A DNA stretch of 64,000 nucleotides from Litchfieldia stipae (GCF_014837155.1 NZ_JACYHA010000002.1:124001-188000), one strand, 5' to 3'. Shown: positions 16,549 through 26,865, counted from the stretch's first letter. Notes: generated by a model from the letters alone, not told the origin. Program-made: numbers and translations.

Positions 16549-19519
16549 ATGCCCTTACCCCCTTAAAGCGACGTACTCCTGTTGCCTCATGATCTTGATG
16601 GATTAATTCCATTTGTTCTTTGTCATATGTTGAGCGTCTACATACATCTTTTAATTGACAATAGCGACAGTCATTTTCATCATCTGTCATAGTAAAGTGA
16701 CCGTGTTCAATCACAGTTAATAAATTTTCCAGAATGTCACGACCATTTGTTCTAATTGATTCTTCTTGTTCCCGTTCAAAGACCTGTCCTAATCCTTTTT
16801 TTGTTGGGAATAAGTAAGAACTTTTCTGAACAACTCCTTCGTCTAACGACAAATGATTTTCAATGGCTAACGTATACAACATATGCTGTAGCTGACGTCC
16901 GCCTCGAAAGATTGTATGACCATCATATCCCCATGTGCTACCAGTCTTATAATCAATAATATGATATGTTTCATCATTTTGTAGATCGACTCGATCAATT
17001 TTGCCTGAAACATGGATTGTACCTGATGGTAAAGTGATCATTGCTGGTTCTATACCATCCACTCCAAAAGAATACTCAAAGAACTTTGGAACCCCATGGA
17101 TACTGTTTTCTTCTTCAATTTTCAAAAAGGTTTCACAGGATTCTAAAATTTCTGCTGTCTCTTGTAGCTCTACCTTCTCACTTGGTGGTGGTACAGTTTC
17201 CTTCATTGTTGCGAGACTATTTAGAGCTATGTCGTGTATAAGAGTGTGATGCTTTTCAACTGAAGGCCTTTCATTTAAATCTTGTAGCTTTCGATAGAAG
17301 GTTTCGAAAATCTCATGTAATAATGTTCCTCTTGTTGGTGGATCTAACCAACGATCAATTGAAAAGCCCGTTTCTTCAAGGGGCTTAATCTTCAATACCT
17401 CTTGTAAAAAGTATGAATATGGACATGTTGCTAGCATTTCAAGTTTTCCAGCTGAAATCGTTTTTTCTTTGTTTTTCCTTGGATCTAACATAGTCGTATC
17501 ACTAATGATTTTTCCATCAAAGATTGTGAATGCTGATTTCATTCTTTCTTCATCAGCTTTAATACCTAAGGATATATGTTCATAGTTTTTTAATAATGAT
17601 TGCTCGAGTACTTTTTGATTGGCTGAAGTCAATTTTTGAATCCACCAATCCCTTGCCAATATGATGTCTTCATCAAGTGAAGGAAGAGAGCGCTTTAACT
17701 TTTTGAAATCGGCTTGATGCCAGCCAGATTGTAGGCGATAGCATTGTAAAAACAAATGTGATGGGCTTGTTGCTCGGTTTTCATTTACATCAAATTGACA
17801 ATAGCTCATTGTAACGTGACCACTTGAAGATGCTAGTACCTGAAGCATTTCATATAGTTTGTCTTTAGAATTTTCCTGAAGAAGTGGAATCATGTTGCCA
17901 AGTTTTTTTCGCTCAAGATCTAAGAGCAATGGATTTTCTCCACTTCCTCCCGGGAAACGCCGATTGTCTAAACCAACGATAAAGACATGCTCTCTAGCCA
18001 GATATGCAGCGTTTTTGAAAGAACTTATATGTAAATGACCAGGCTTGGGTCTTGAGGCTCCCACTTGAAGTTGCAATAATAGCTCCTCAGTGCGATAGAT
18101 CCCCTCATTTAATGTCACCATTTCATTGGAATAGGACAAAATACGATCTATTTGCTCTAATAACTGTTCTTTTGCCCCTTGATCATAGCTAGACGATATT
18201 CTACTAAAGTCTCGAATCATCTGCTGTAAACCAAGTAAAAGCTCACGGTAAGTAAGTTCTATGCTTGAATGTGGTAATTTAGCAAACACAGCCTGATACC
18301 ATTCTAATAACCATGATAGATCATGACGTAGCTGTGAAAGATACTCATGCTTTTGAGCGTCATGCTCTTGATGAAGTTTGCCTTCAACATTTCTTAGTTC
18401 ATTTTGTAATTGAATGAGATAACGTCCTTCATTCCATCCAATATTTAATTTTCTTAGTAAGGTTGTCCATCTTGTTTTGGCAGGTCCTTCTTCTCCAACA
18501 TCAATCAACCCTTCTTGTAATAGATGAATAAACGCTGAAACGCTATACCCTTCCTTAATCCATTGTAAAAGCCCTGTTACTAGTTTTCCTGGTCTTGTCA
18601 ACTTGATAGGAATTCCTTCACTAAAAGTGACAGGAAGATGATAAGCCTCTTTTAGATGATACATTGTTGTTAAATAGGGATTGCTTTGACTATATAAAAT
18701 GACACAATCATCAAATTTGAGCTTCTTTTTTCCTATTTGACCAATCATCTGTTTTAATTCTTGTTCCTCTGTTTTACTTGAAAATAGATTTAAGTTAACT
18801 CTTTGATCTTCTAATGCTTGCAGCTGATAGATATAACTAAGTGGCGTTGCAGCACCTTCTGATATTCTAGAAAAATTGGTCTGTTGGGGTTTTGCTACAC
18901 CATAAACGGGTGCTAACGGAAGATGAACGATATGCTCTGAGATGATTTTCTTTAAAAACTGTTCTTGCAAATATGTAACTGAAAGATTGCTTTGAAGGAT
19001 ATAAATACAGTCTAACCGATTTCCTCTCTGAATTGCTTCGTGATATAGATGATAGTCATCCTTTAATTTATTTTCATGTAGTAACATCTCATAGCCCTTT
19101 AGAATGTGAACCATGTCATGTCCTTTTGCCTTCGTAACAAACTGTGACTCATTTATCGTTTCACTCGTATAACCTGCCAGGCGTAATTCTTGAATAATTT
19201 CAAACATTCCATAGCTAAGTGCTGGGGTAACTTCGAGTTCATGAAAGTATTGTAGCTGCTGCTCAACCTTTAGATTTTTTAATAATTTGTATAAAAGGTG
19301 AGAGCCAATAGCAGGTGTACAATATTCATGATGTAACTCTACTGACGCTAATGCTAAGTCACGTATTGTTTTTATTTTTAAATTGATCGCATGATATCCT
19401 TCTTTCATGTATTGAGAAATCACTTGCTCCCCATTGGAATAAGAATCGACTAATAGAATTTTCTCCTTCAACAAATTTGTTTGACAAGTATGATGTAACG
19501 CTTCAATCAGAGATTTCAT
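16541..19519 (-). CDS. AddB-like PD-(D/E)xK nuclease with iron-sulfur cysteines
   Basis: A 992-residue partner of the helicase downstream. The C-terminal nuclease has H735 in GTLLHEIF, D in SGKIDRVD and DYKTG at 856-860. Four cysteines (C699 in ATCPYSYF, and C951-x2-C954-x5-C960) match the AddB iron-sulfur cluster that staples the nuclease domain. Unlike AddB of B. subtilis, the N-terminus shows no Walker A sequence, so its helicase-like part is further degraded. Start: the ATG at 19519 follows AAGGAG at 7 bases; the longer reading from 19543 begins ahead of this site. It could be the only AddAB of the cell or a second, divergent pair; the window cannot tell. Confidence 0.8.
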   Translation of the reverse strand: MKSLIEALHHTCQTNLLKEKILLVDSYSNGEQVISQYMKEGYHAINLKIKTIRDLALASVELHHEYCTPAIGSHLLYKLLKNLKVEQQLQYFHELEVTPALSYGMFEIIQELRLAGYTSETINESQFVTKAKGHDMVHILKGYEMLLHENKLKDDYHLYHEAIQRGNRLDCIYILQSNLSVTYLQEQFLKKIISEHIVHLPLAPVYGVAKPQQTNFSRISEGAATPLSYIYQLQALEDQRVNLNLFSSKTEEQELKQMIGQIGKKKLKFDDCVILYSQSNPYLTTMYHLKEAYHLPVTFSEGIPIKLTRPGKLVTGLLQWIKEGYSVSAFIHLLQEGLIDVGEEGPAKTRWTTLLRKLNIGWNEGRYLIQLQNELRNVEGKLHQEHDAQKHEYLSQLRHDLSWLLEWYQAVFAKLPHSSIELTYRELLLGLQQMIRDFSRISSSYDQGAKEQLLEQIDRILSYSNEMVTLNEGIYRTEELLLQLQVGASRPKPGHLHISSFKNAAYLAREHVFIVGLDNRRFPGGSGENPLLLDLERKKLGNMIPLLQENSKDKLYEMLQVLASSSGHVTMSYCQFDVNENRATSPSHLFLQCYRLQSGWHQADFKKLKRSLPSLDEDIILARDWWIQKLTSANQKVLEQSLLKNYEHISLGIKADEERMKSAFTIFDGKIISDTTMLDPRKNKEKTISAGKLEMLATCPYSYFLQEVLKIKPLEETGFSIDRWLDPPTRGTLLHEIFETFYRKLQDLNERPSVEKHHTLIHDIALNSLATMKETVPPPSEKVELQETAEILESCETFLKIEEENSIHGVPKFFEYSFGVDGIEPAMITLPSGTIHVSGKIDRVDLQNDETYHIIDYKTGSTWGYDGHTIFRGGRQLQHMLYTLAIENHLSLDEGVVQKSSYLFPTKKGLGQVFEREQEESIRTNGRDILENLLTVIEHGHFTMTDDENDCRYCQLKDVCRRSTYDKEQMELIHQDHEATGVRRFKGVRAYD

Positions 19520-19742
19520 GGGTCTGCTCCTTCCTTTTTTCATCTGAAAAGCAATTCATTTGACTATTATCAATATTATAAAACAAATTTGTAGATTTTT
19601 ACATTTCTCCCCTTTTTAAAGATGAAAATAGCTTTGTAACTTGTCCGTAAAGAAACTGTAATACTATCTGATTTTTTCCTTACATAGTAATAGTGTTAGA
19701 TAAGAGTTGTCCAAAAAACACGACTACTAGGAGGATTATTTA

Positions 19743-20378
19743 ATGAAAAAATTACTTTTCTTATTAACATTACTAGCTTCTCTTTTCTTTGCGGAGCATG
19801 CATTTGCATATACGGTAAAACCAGGAGACACTATGTCTGAAATAGCTAAGAATCATCAATTAACATTAAAAGAACTTGCGAAAGTAAACCCACAAGTGAA
19901 GGATCTTGACCTCATCTATGTCGGTCAGGAAATTAATATAGATGAAAAGAAGAGCACTACAACACCGAAAGTAGAGAAAGCGCAAAAAGTGAAGAAGGTC
20001 CAATCTGAAAAAGTAAATATCTCCAACTCTGATTTAGATTTATTAGCTAGAATCGTACGAGCTGAAGCACAAACGGAGTCATTTGAAGGTAAAGTCGCCG
20101 TTGCTGCTGTTGTTTTAAATAGAGTAGAAAGCCCTCAATTTCCAAATACAATTAGAGAAGTTATTTATCAACCCCGACAATTTCAACCCGTAGCAAACGG
20201 TCAAATCAATAAACCTGCTGATAAAGAATCGATAAGAGCCGTTCAGGCAGCTCTTTCAGATATGAGGAATATCGTGCAGGACTCATTATTCTTTTACAAT
20301 CCCGATATAGCAACCAGTCGCTGGCTTGATTCAAGAGCTACAACGGTAGTCATTGGTCAGCATGTATTCAAAAATTAG
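19743..20378 (+). CDS. LysM-domain cell wall hydrolase, SleB family
   Basis: A 211-residue exported protein. A signal peptide (residues 1-22, ending AFA) is followed by one LysM peptidoglycan-binding domain (YTVKPGDTMSEIAKNH to YVGQEINI, about 23-66), a Lys-rich linker and a SleB/CwlJ-type hydrolase domain from about residue 97 (LLARIVRAEAQTESFEGKVAVAAVVLNRV). The Glu in RAEAQ is the presumed catalytic residue. Such enzymes are lytic transglycosylase-like and act on cortex or vegetative wall. LysM with SleB in a short protein suggests wall maintenance or germination; which one is not decidable. The ATG follows AGGAGG. Confidence 0.88.
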   Translation: MKKLLFLLTLLASLFFAEHAFAYTVKPGDTMSEIAKNHQLTLKELAKVNPQVKDLDLIYVGQEINIDEKKSTTTPKVEKAQKVKKVQSEKVNISNSDLDLLARIVRAEAQTESFEGKVAVAAVVLNRVESPQFPNTIREVIYQPRQFQPVANGQINKPADKESIRAVQAALSDMRNIVQDSLFFYNPDIATSRWLDSRATTVVIGQHVFKN

Positions 20379-20465
20379 TAGGCTCACAACTTAGACTTGC
20401 ATTGTAGAAAGCTCAGGTTTTCGTTAAACTAGTAGTATATGTTACGAAGAAAGTGGTGGAAAACA

Positions 20466-20633
20466 ATGAAGTCTATAGAGATAGAAAATAAACTTACTGA
20501 ACTGAAAATGGAGTACATAAGAACCCAGGGAGATATAGAAAGGCTTGAATCGCTGGGTCATCCGATAGACAAACAAGAGCAAAAATTACAAGAACTAGAA
20601 AGAGAAATCAAATATCAACGATCTCTACTGTAA
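20466..20633 (+). CDS. Small SE1832-family coiled-coil protein
   Basis: A 55-residue acidic/basic helical protein, probably one long coiled coil (LTELKMEYIRTQGDIERLESLGHPIDKQEQKLQELEREI). It resembles the SE1832 family of small Firmicutes proteins of unknown function. The ATG at 20466 is preferred to a TTG-type start at 20439 because GGTGG sits about 7 bases before it. It lies about 90 bases after the LysM gene and is followed by a terminator. Confidence 0.7.
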   Translation: MKSIEIENKLTELKMEYIRTQGDIERLESLGHPIDKQEQKLQELEREIKYQRSLL

Positions 20634-20636
20634 GAA

Positions 20637-20672
20637 AAGTCCCATAAGTGTGTGATGCTTATGGGACTTTTT
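20637..20672 (+). terminator. Terminator after the SE1832-family gene
   Basis: Arms AAGTCCCATAAG and CTTATGGGACTT with a 9-base loop, followed by TTTTT. It immediately follows the stop codon on the plus strand and may also serve the opposing gene at 20683. Confidence 0.9.
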
Positions 20673-20682
20673 TTATTGTCAT

Positions 20683-21090
20683 TTAATGTGAAATAATCAT
20701 ATCATCATCACTCGGTTTCTCAGAAACTAATTCAACTAAGAGTCTATGGGGTAGACATACGATGGTTTCACCGGGTTTATCTTTCCAACCCATTTTCACC
20801 CCGACTTGATCTGGGCTATTATCTTCTTTAATTCTAATTCTCTCCCCATCAATCTCCATTAGGTTATATTGATTTCCCTTGCCTTCTATAATGAATTGCT
20901 CGTTTCCTTCGTGACCTGTCAGTGTAATTTCTCGAATCACTTCTCCATCTTGTGTAATGACTGCGATGACTGAATCCCCTTCTTGAAAGTCCTGATTTAG
21001 AATAAATATAACAACTGGTACAAAAGAAAGCAAAATCAGAAATATAACGATAATTATGTCAAATGGCCTTACAATTTTCATGAATTTCAT
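20683..21090 (-). CDS. NusG domain II-containing membrane-anchored protein
   Basis: A 135-residue protein with one N-terminal membrane segment (about residues 10-30) and an extracellular NusG-II (DUF1312-type) domain: SVIAVITQDGEVIREITLTG, then QYNLMEIDGERIRIKEDNSPDQVGVKMGWKDKPGETIVCLPHRLLVEL. The motif W-x2-x-PGETIVCLPH is the hallmark of this family. Function is unknown; these proteins often accompany Fe-S or quinone-linked membrane genes elsewhere. It follows pgl by 9 bases and is probably co-transcribed with it. Confidence 0.75.
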   Translation of the reverse strand: MKFMKIVRPFDIIIVIFLILLSFVPVVIFILNQDFQEGDSVIAVITQDGEVIREITLTGHEGNEQFIIEGKGNQYNLMEIDGERIRIKEDNSPDQVGVKMGWKDKPGETIVCLPHRLLVELVSEKPSDDDMIISH

Positions 21091-21099
21091 CGTCTCATA

Positions 21100-22146
21100 T
21101 TATACATTCAAAAATTTAACACAGACTGGTTCTGGAACTTTTACTTCAGATTGAATTAAAGTTAGTTTCCCAGTGTTTTTGTCTCTTCCAAACAATGTCA
21201 TCGAATTCGACTTTTGATTGGTAGCTACAAGAAATTCTCCTGAAGGATCAATCACAAAGTCACGTGGCCAATCTCCTTCTGTTGTAGTCCATTCAACAAA
21301 GGATAGTTGATTTGAATCCTGTTCAACCTTAAATACCGCAATGCTGTTATGACCTCTATTAGCAGCATATACATATTGACCATCAGGGGAAATATGGATC
21401 GCACTTCCATCATTTATTTGGTTAAAGTCTTTTGGAATTGTTCGAATAGTTTGTTGTTCTGTGAAGCTACCATCCATCTCGTTATAGTTTAGTACAATTA
21501 CTTCAGAGCTAAGTTCTGTCATGACATAAGCAATGTTCTTATTTGGATGAAATGTAATATGCCTTGGACCACTACCTGGCTTTGTATGGAATACTTGTGT
21601 CTCAGTCAATTTCCCATGATTTATCGAATATGTAATCACACGATCACTACCAAGATCAATTGCAATTGCGTAGTTCTCATCAGGCGTAAAACCAGCAAAA
21701 TGCATATGAGGTTTTTCTTGTCTTTCATGTGGACCAGAACCAGCATGCTCCACAACTGAAGCGGCTGGATTTAGTGAACCATCTTCATTTGTTAAATATG
21801 ATGCAATGACAGTTGTATGGTAATTTGCTGTTAAAACTAAGCTATTGTCATGATTGATACTAACATGGCAAGGAGGTGATCCTGCTAATGCTTGACTATT
21901 TAATTTTGAGAGTTCGCCTGATTCAGGATTGATTGATAAGGCAGTAACTCCACCTTTGTCCCCTTCTTTTGCAACTGCGTACAAATATTTATTATTATGA
22001 CTCACTGTAACATATGTAGGGTTATCCAATTCTGCCGCTAATTTTACTTCCTTAATTACTTTATCATCAGTATCCAGAGTGAACTGATAAACGCCTTTAC
22101 TTTCCTCTTTTGTATAGGTTCCAACATATCCAATTAATTTTGTCAT
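21100..22146 (-). CDS. pgl: 6-phosphogluconolactonase, lactonase (beta-propeller) family
   Basis: A 348-residue cytoplasmic protein of the YkgB/Pgl lactonase family, which forms a seven-bladed propeller and hydrolyses 6-phosphogluconolactone in the oxidative pentose phosphate pathway. Typical blocks are GYVGTYTKEESKGVYQF at the start, LDNPTYVTVSHNNKYLYAV, GSGPRHITFHPNKNIAYVMTEL and the C-terminal WPRDFVIDPSGEFLVATNQKS. The ATG follows GAGGAG. It is paired with the NusG-II protein downstream. Related lactonases act on other lactones, so substrate confidence is moderate. Confidence 0.85.
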   Translation of the reverse strand: MTKLIGYVGTYTKEESKGVYQFTLDTDDKVIKEVKLAAELDNPTYVTVSHNNKYLYAVAKEGDKGGVTALSINPESGELSKLNSQALAGSPPCHVSINHDNSLVLTANYHTTVIASYLTNEDGSLNPAASVVEHAGSGPHERQEKPHMHFAGFTPDENYAIAIDLGSDRVITYSINHGKLTETQVFHTKPGSGPRHITFHPNKNIAYVMTELSSEVIVLNYNEMDGSFTEQQTIRTIPKDFNQINDGSAIHISPDGQYVYAANRGHNSIAVFKVEQDSNQLSFVEWTTTEGDWPRDFVIDPSGEFLVATNQKSNSMTLFGRDKNTGKLTLIQSEVKVPEPVCVKFLNV

Positions 22147-22266
22147 TGTAAAACTCCTCTAAATAATAATGTCGTCTTCGTGTTTACATGTACCAATATA
22201 ACAAATTAAAGATTCTAAGAGAAGTATAGTCCTACTCTTCTGGTGAATACTTCAATATTTAGACAT

Positions 22267-22301
22267 AAAAAAAGCAAGGATTTCCATCCAAGCTTTTTCA
22301 T
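22267..22301 (-). terminator. Terminator of fbp
   Basis: On the minus strand the arms AAAAAGCTTGGAT and TCCTTGCTTTTT flank a short loop and end in seven T residues, just beyond the fbp stop at 22304. Confidence 0.85.
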
Positions 22302-22303
22302 GT

Positions 22304-24241
22304 TTAATTCATATAGCGATACTCCATTAAACTCTTCAGAATAGAGACTTCTTGACGTAATTCGTCTCCAACATTTGTTTCTGCTACTTTCTTTCGCTCT
22401 AGCTCTTCATCCACAAGTCGTTTTACTGATAAGACATCTGTTCCATTTTGTAAAACATCTTTTTTGGAATTAAATTGTTTATGTGCAACAAGCTGCATGC
22501 CATAGGAGTTATATAATAAGGTATAACCAGCAATCCCAGTAGTTGATTGATAGGCTTTAGAAAAACCACCATCAATGACAATCATTTTTCCATTTGCTTT
22601 AATTGGATCCTCACCGTCTATCTCTTTTACAGGGGTATGCCCATTTATAATATGACCCTGATCAGGATTTAGATCAAATTCTTCTAAAATTTTTCGGCAG
22701 ATATCCTCATTCTCACGTAAATAATAGTATGGATTTTTTCGTTCTTTATGGGTTTTCTTATCTTTAATGAAATATCGTTCAAAAGTCGTCATTTCTCTTT
22801 TTCCAAAGAGTGATGAATTTTCACCTGTCCATAGGTACCAAACCATATCTGTCGCAAGATCATCAGTTATTTGCGGATTGGCAAAAGCATGGCGCAAATA
22901 CAGTTCAAATGTATCAAGCAACTCACGTCCTGCATAGGTCTTGTTTTCAATCTCCATTTTTTCCATATTCCCATTATCATCTAAAGGGATGCACCCATGA
23001 ATTAATAAATTTCCATTATATCTCAAGTAAAGACTTCCTTTTTTCATTAGGAAATTCATATGTCGTGCTAGCTTTTCTGAATGCTGGACAGCAAATAATA
23101 GCTTGTCCATGACCTTCTCTTCCTCTTCTAAGAGTTCATCAGGTTGATTTGGATTAATCGTTGCAAAGCAAGTATGATCAAGCGGGTATGTATTCCCATT
23201 GATTGTGATGATGTTTTTGTCATAATCTATTTTTTCAAGCAATAGTCGTTCCGTCATATTAAAATGAGGTCTTCTCTTGATAATTGGACTTTCAAGCTTG
23301 AATTGAATCATGGCAATGGCTTGATGTATTTTTGTGATTTGTAATTGTTCTTCCTCAGAAAGATGATTGTCTGTTTGTCTCTTTGGTCTAAATGCTGGGT
23401 TGTCAACATAGTATTTCTCAGCCAGATTTAGGAGTGGTCTAAGGTTAATACCATACACATCTTCGATAATATCTAAATTATCATATCTGGCACAAATACG
23501 AATAATGTTTGCAAGGCAAACCTTTGAGCCTGCAAACGCACCTAGCCACAGGACATCGTGATTTCCCCATTGAATGTCTAGAGAATGATACTTAATCAGT
23601 GTGTCCATAATCTTGTCAGGTTCAGGTCCACGATCATAGATATCTCCAACAACATGAAGATGGTCAACTACTAATCTTTGAGTCGTATAGGCAAGACCAA
23701 TAATGAGCTTGTCCGCCTGGCCTAAGGATATGATTTGTTGAACAATCTTTGTATAATAAGGTTCCTTATTCGATAACTCATCCTTTTTATAGAGGAGCTC
23801 TTCAATTATATAGACAAATTGACTAGGGAGTGCCTTACGTAATTTTGATCTTGTATATTTTGATGAAGCATAAGATATAAGCTTGATCATTCGTTCAATG
23901 ATTTCTGTATACCACTCATTTAATTCTATTACATTACTAAAATGATTCTTTATTAATTGAATTTTTTCTTCTGGATAATAAACTAATGTTGCGAATTCAT
24001 TTAGTTCTTTTTCTGTTAAAACACCTTTAAACAGGTCTTTTATTTTCTCTTTCACATTCCCCGAACCATTTCTTAATACATGTTGAAAGGCTTGATATTC
24101 TCCATGCAAATCACTGACAAAATGTTCTGTTCCTTTTGGTAGATTCAGGATTGCTTCTAGATTAATTATTTCAGTGACTACTTTTTCTTCACAATCATAT
24201 TTTTGTGCCAATAAATCTAAAAATTTTGAGTTCAACCACAT
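22304..24241 (-). CDS. fbp: Fructose-1,6-bisphosphatase, class III
   Basis: A 645-residue metallophosphatase-fold FBPase of the Firmicutes type (YydE/Fbp). It dephosphorylates fructose 1,6-bisphosphate in gluconeogenesis. Motifs are [21 protein letters not shown] near residue 42, [11 protein letters not shown] near 197, [10 protein letters not shown] near 223 and [16 protein letters not shown] near 545, all metal or phosphate ligands of the calcineurin-like fold. Length matches the family (about 640-670). It has its own terminator and the ATG follows AAAGGGG. Confidence 0.95.
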   Translation of the reverse strand: MWLNSKFLDLLAQKYDCEEKVVTEIINLEAILNLPKGTEHFVSDLHGEYQAFQHVLRNGSGNVKEKIKDLFKGVLTEKELNEFATLVYYPEEKIQLIKNHFSNVIELNEWYTEIIERMIKLISYASSKYTRSKLRKALPSQFVYIIEELLYKKDELSNKEPYYTKIVQQIISLGQADKLIIGLAYTTQRLVVDHLHVVGDIYDRGPEPDKIMDTLIKYHSLDIQWGNHDVLWLGAFAGSKVCLANIIRICARYDNLDIIEDVYGINLRPLLNLAEKYYVDNPAFRPKRQTDNHLSEEEQLQITKIHQAIAMIQFKLESPIIKRRPHFNMTERLLLEKIDYDKNIITINGNTYPLDHTCFATINPNQPDELLEEEEKVMDKLLFAVQHSEKLARHMNFLMKKGSLYLRYNGNLLIHGCIPLDDNGNMEKMEIENKTYAGRELLDTFELYLRHAFANPQITDDLATDMVWYLWTGENSSLFGKREMTTFERYFIKDKKTHKERKNPYYYLRENEDICRKILEEFDLNPDQGHIINGHTPVKEIDGEDPIKANGKMIVIDGGFSKAYQSTTGIAGYTLLYNSYGMQLVAHKQFNSKKDVLQNGTDVLSVKRLVDEELERKKVAETNVGDELRQEVSILKSLMEYRYMN

Positions 24242-24289
24242 TTTCCCCTTTCAAAAGATTAAGATTCTCATATTATATCAAAAAAATGG

Positions 24290-24342
24290 CAAATTGGGGA
24301 CGGTTCTCACGCATCATAAGAAGCATGAAAGCCATCCCCAAT
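24290..24342. repeat. Hairpin containing the GAGAACCGTCCCC repeat
   Basis: The sequence AATTGGGGACGG at 24292-24303 pairs with CCATCCCCAATT at 24332-24343 to form a long hairpin between fbp and the MFS gene. It contains GGGGACGGTTCTC, the reverse complement of a motif repeated at 26853-26865. It may also work as terminator of the MFS gene. Confidence 0.55.
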
Positions 24343-24345
24343 TGT

Positions 24346-25554
24346 TTACTTCTCCGCAAGAACCTTTGTCTTAGCAGAACCTTGCAAATAGTTTGTATTC
24401 ATATATGCCATAGTAGTTGCAATTAACAGTAATACACCAGTCATGATAAATACGCTTTGTACTGGGAAGAATCCCCCGATAACTCCTCCAATGATTGGTC
24501 CAATCATTCCACCTAATTGTGTGGCGGTTTGGTTTAATCCAAATGCCCTGCCACGAAAATCCTCAGAGGTTGATTTAACAATTAGCCCGTTTAACGCAGG
24601 GAATACCGCACAGAAGAACACTCCAAAAATGAAGCGTAGTAATGAAAATCCCCAAATTTGAGAAAAAGCTACTTGGGCGATCATTCCAATCCCTCCACCC
24701 AATAGTCCGATGACAAGTATACGATGAAAACCAACCTTATCTGCCCATCGGCCCCAGTAAGGAGCAAATAGTGCACTAGCGATACCAGGGAGTGAAAAAA
24801 CAATTCCTGCTAATAATGAAGCATTGTCTGTTGTACCTCCCAATTTCACAATATATAAGGGAAGGACCGGTTCAAGCGTCATCACTGAACAGCTTGTAAT
24901 GATCGTCATAATTAGAACCATTAATAGTGGTCGGTTCGCGATGGCTAATCTAATGTCGGTTCTAACTGAGCCTTTCTCCTTTGCAGGGACAAAGTTATCC
25001 TCCTTTACCCAAAAGATAATCAGTAACGTTGAGATTAGAACGATGATTCCACCTGTACCAAAAGCCCATCGATTACCTACAATATTAGCGATTACACCTC
25101 CAAGTAAAGGTCCTAGAATACTTCCTGAAGCACTAGCTGATGAAATCATTGAAAGAGCATACCCTACTTTTTCTTTTGGAGTATTGGTCCCAATCAAAGC
25201 AATAGCCCCAGGGATAAAGCCGGTTAATAATCCTTGAGAAATACGTAACGCCAAGATTTGATAAGGATTTGTTACAAATGCCATTAGAAAATAAATAAGG
25301 AATAAGAACAACCCTGCTCTAATAATCATTGGCTTTCTGCCATACCTATCGGCTACCCGACCCCAAAAAGGTGATGCAATTGCGCCGGCAAAAAAGGCGG
25401 AGCTAAATAACAATCCAGACCACAATTCGGTGTGATCATGTACCCCTAGCTCTATCAGGAAAATTGGCAAAAATGGGATAACCATTGAAAAGCTAGCTCC
25501 TGTAAAAAAGACCCCAATCCAAAGTACTAATAAATTACGTTTCCACGTTTCCAA
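24346..25554 (-). CDS. Major facilitator superfamily exporter (multidrug type)
   Basis: A 402-residue transporter with about 12 hydrophobic segments in two halves. The loop 2-3 motif of the family reads GRVADRYGRKPMI near residue 65 and recurs in degenerate form in the second half (GRWADKVGFHRIL). Motif C-like GSILGPLLGGVI in helix 5 marks a drug:proton antiporter. It resembles YitG/MdtG-type exporters. The start is a TTG at 25554 with GGAG about 10 bases upstream; no better ATG is present. Substrate unknown. Confidence 0.85.
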   Translation of the reverse strand: METWKRNLLVLWIGVFFTGASFSMVIPFLPIFLIELGVHDHTELWSGLLFSSAFFAGAIASPFWGRVADRYGRKPMIIRAGLFLFLIYFLMAFVTNPYQILALRISQGLLTGFIPGAIALIGTNTPKEKVGYALSMISSASASGSILGPLLGGVIANIVGNRWAFGTGGIIVLISTLLIIFWVKEDNFVPAKEKGSVRTDIRLAIANRPLLMVLIMTIITSCSVMTLEPVLPLYIVKLGGTTDNASLLAGIVFSLPGIASALFAPYWGRWADKVGFHRILVIGLLGGGIGMIAQVAFSQIWGFSLLRFIFGVFFCAVFPALNGLIVKSTSEDFRGRAFGLNQTATQLGGMIGPIIGGVIGGFFPVQSVFIMTGVLLLIATTMAYMNTNYLQGSAKTKVLAEK

Positions 25555-25707
25555 CTTGTTTCATCTCCACGAGCTGTTTCAGTAGAATAATTGTTTTACG
25601 CTACCAATGCTTTATTTTAATAAAGTAATAATATCATATAATGAATTTATTTTCACTATCGAAATATTCGGTTCCTGAAGTATTTGGCTTTGAAACTAAT
25701 TATGTTC

Positions 25708-25741
25708 AAAAAAATCCTCATTTCAAATATGAAATGAGGAT
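25708..25741 (-). terminator. Terminator of the luciferase-like oxidoreductase gene
   Basis: The arms ATCCTCATTTC and GAAATGAGGAT with a 6-base loop are followed on the minus strand by seven T residues. It lies about 30 bases beyond the stop at 25770. Confidence 0.9.
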
Positions 25742-25769
25742 GCTTTCCTATTGTTAGACGAAAGCGATG

Positions 25770-26771
25770 TTAACGACCTTCAACCACTTCTTTTAAAATT
25801 TCATAAGAACGTTTTTGTTTTTCAGGATCAAAAATGTATGAAACTGCCATAATTTCGTTAACATTATACTTCGCCTGAAAATTAGTTAACTGCTCTCGTA
25901 TCGAATCTTTACTTCCGAGAAGTGTGACACTTGACATTGATAACGCCATTTGTCTTTCAGCTGGACTCCAGATCTGATCCATATTTTCAACTGGTGGTTT
26001 AAGCTTCATTTGAGACCCTCTTACGACATTTAGGAAAAATTGTTGCATCGTAGTTGATTCAATACGGGCTTCTTCATCTGTTTGGGCTGCAATCACATTT
26101 AGGCACACCATCATATACGGTGAGTCTAAGTATTCAGATGGTTGGAATCTATTACGATAAATCGAAATGGCTTCTTCCATATGCGCTGGAGCAAAATGTG
26201 AAGCAAATACATAAGGTAATCCTAATTTTGCTGCTAAATAGGCTGAATCTGTTGATGAACCAAGAATGTAAATCGGAATGTTTGTGTTTACACCTGGATA
26301 TGCTCTTACTTTTCCTTGTTGGTTTTCATTACCAAAATAAGTAAGTAACGTGTTTACATCATCAGGGAATGTATAAACAGAATCATGTTGAGACCGTCTT
26401 AGAGCACTAGCAGTGACCATATCTGTACCTGGCGCACGACCAAGACCTAAGTCAAGACGATTTGGATAAATAGTTGCCATCGTTCCGAATTGCTCAGCCA
26501 CCACTAATGGTGAATGATTTGGAAGCATAATGCCACCCGAACCTACACGGATGCTTTCTGTGTGTTCTAATGTATGTTTAATTAAAATGGAAGTCGCTGA
26601 ACTTACAAGAGTTGGCGTGTTATGATGCTCAGCTATCCAGTAACGTGTGTAACCCATTTTTTCTGTTGCTTGTGCCAAATCAACAACTGATTCAATGGCT
26701 TCTTTTGAATTCTGACCTTCTCTAATCGGTGCTAGGTTAAGAACAGAAACAGGTATTTGGATATTTGTCAT
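25770..26771 (-). CDS. LLM-class flavin-dependent oxidoreductase (bacterial luciferase-like)
   Basis: A 333-residue TIM-barrel monooxygenase of the MsnO8-type LLM subgroup. Diagnostic blocks are [24 protein letters not shown] near residue 43, [23 protein letters not shown] near 77 and [13 protein letters not shown] near 104, which form the flavin site. Close relatives in Bacillus are YceB, YwcH and YvbT, whose substrates are mostly unknown. It is monocistronic with a clear ribosome site (AAGGA) and terminator. Confidence 0.88.
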   Translation of the reverse strand: MTNIQIPVSVLNLAPIREGQNSKEAIESVVDLAQATEKMGYTRYWIAEHHNTPTLVSSATSILIKHTLEHTESIRVGSGGIMLPNHSPLVVAEQFGTMATIYPNRLDLGLGRAPGTDMVTASALRRSQHDSVYTFPDDVNTLLTYFGNENQQGKVRAYPGVNTNIPIYILGSSTDSAYLAAKLGLPYVFASHFAPAHMEEAISIYRNRFQPSEYLDSPYMMVCLNVIAAQTDEEARIESTTMQQFFLNVVRGSQMKLKPPVENMDQIWSPAERQMALSMSSVTLLGSKDSIREQLTNFQAKYNVNEIMAVSYIFDPEKQKRSYEILKEVVEGR

Positions 26772-26851
26772 TTGATTTATCCTTTCTTGATGGAATAAAA
26801 CTATAGTATCAATTTACTTCGAGAAAACAAACTTATTTGCTTTGGATAACA

Positions 26852-26865
26852 TGAGAACCGTCCCC
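26852..26865. repeat. Second copy of the GAGAACCGTCCCC motif
   Basis: TGAGAACCGTCCCC lies in the intergenic region between the luciferase-like gene and the transporter gene. The same 13 bases occur inverted at 24297-24309. No pairing arm is seen nearby in this copy. Confidence 0.5.

Noticed and set aside
24824-25237. A 137-codon plus-strand frame opposite the MFS gene
   Set aside because: Antisense shadow of a clear transporter gene with no homology-like pattern and no ribosome site.
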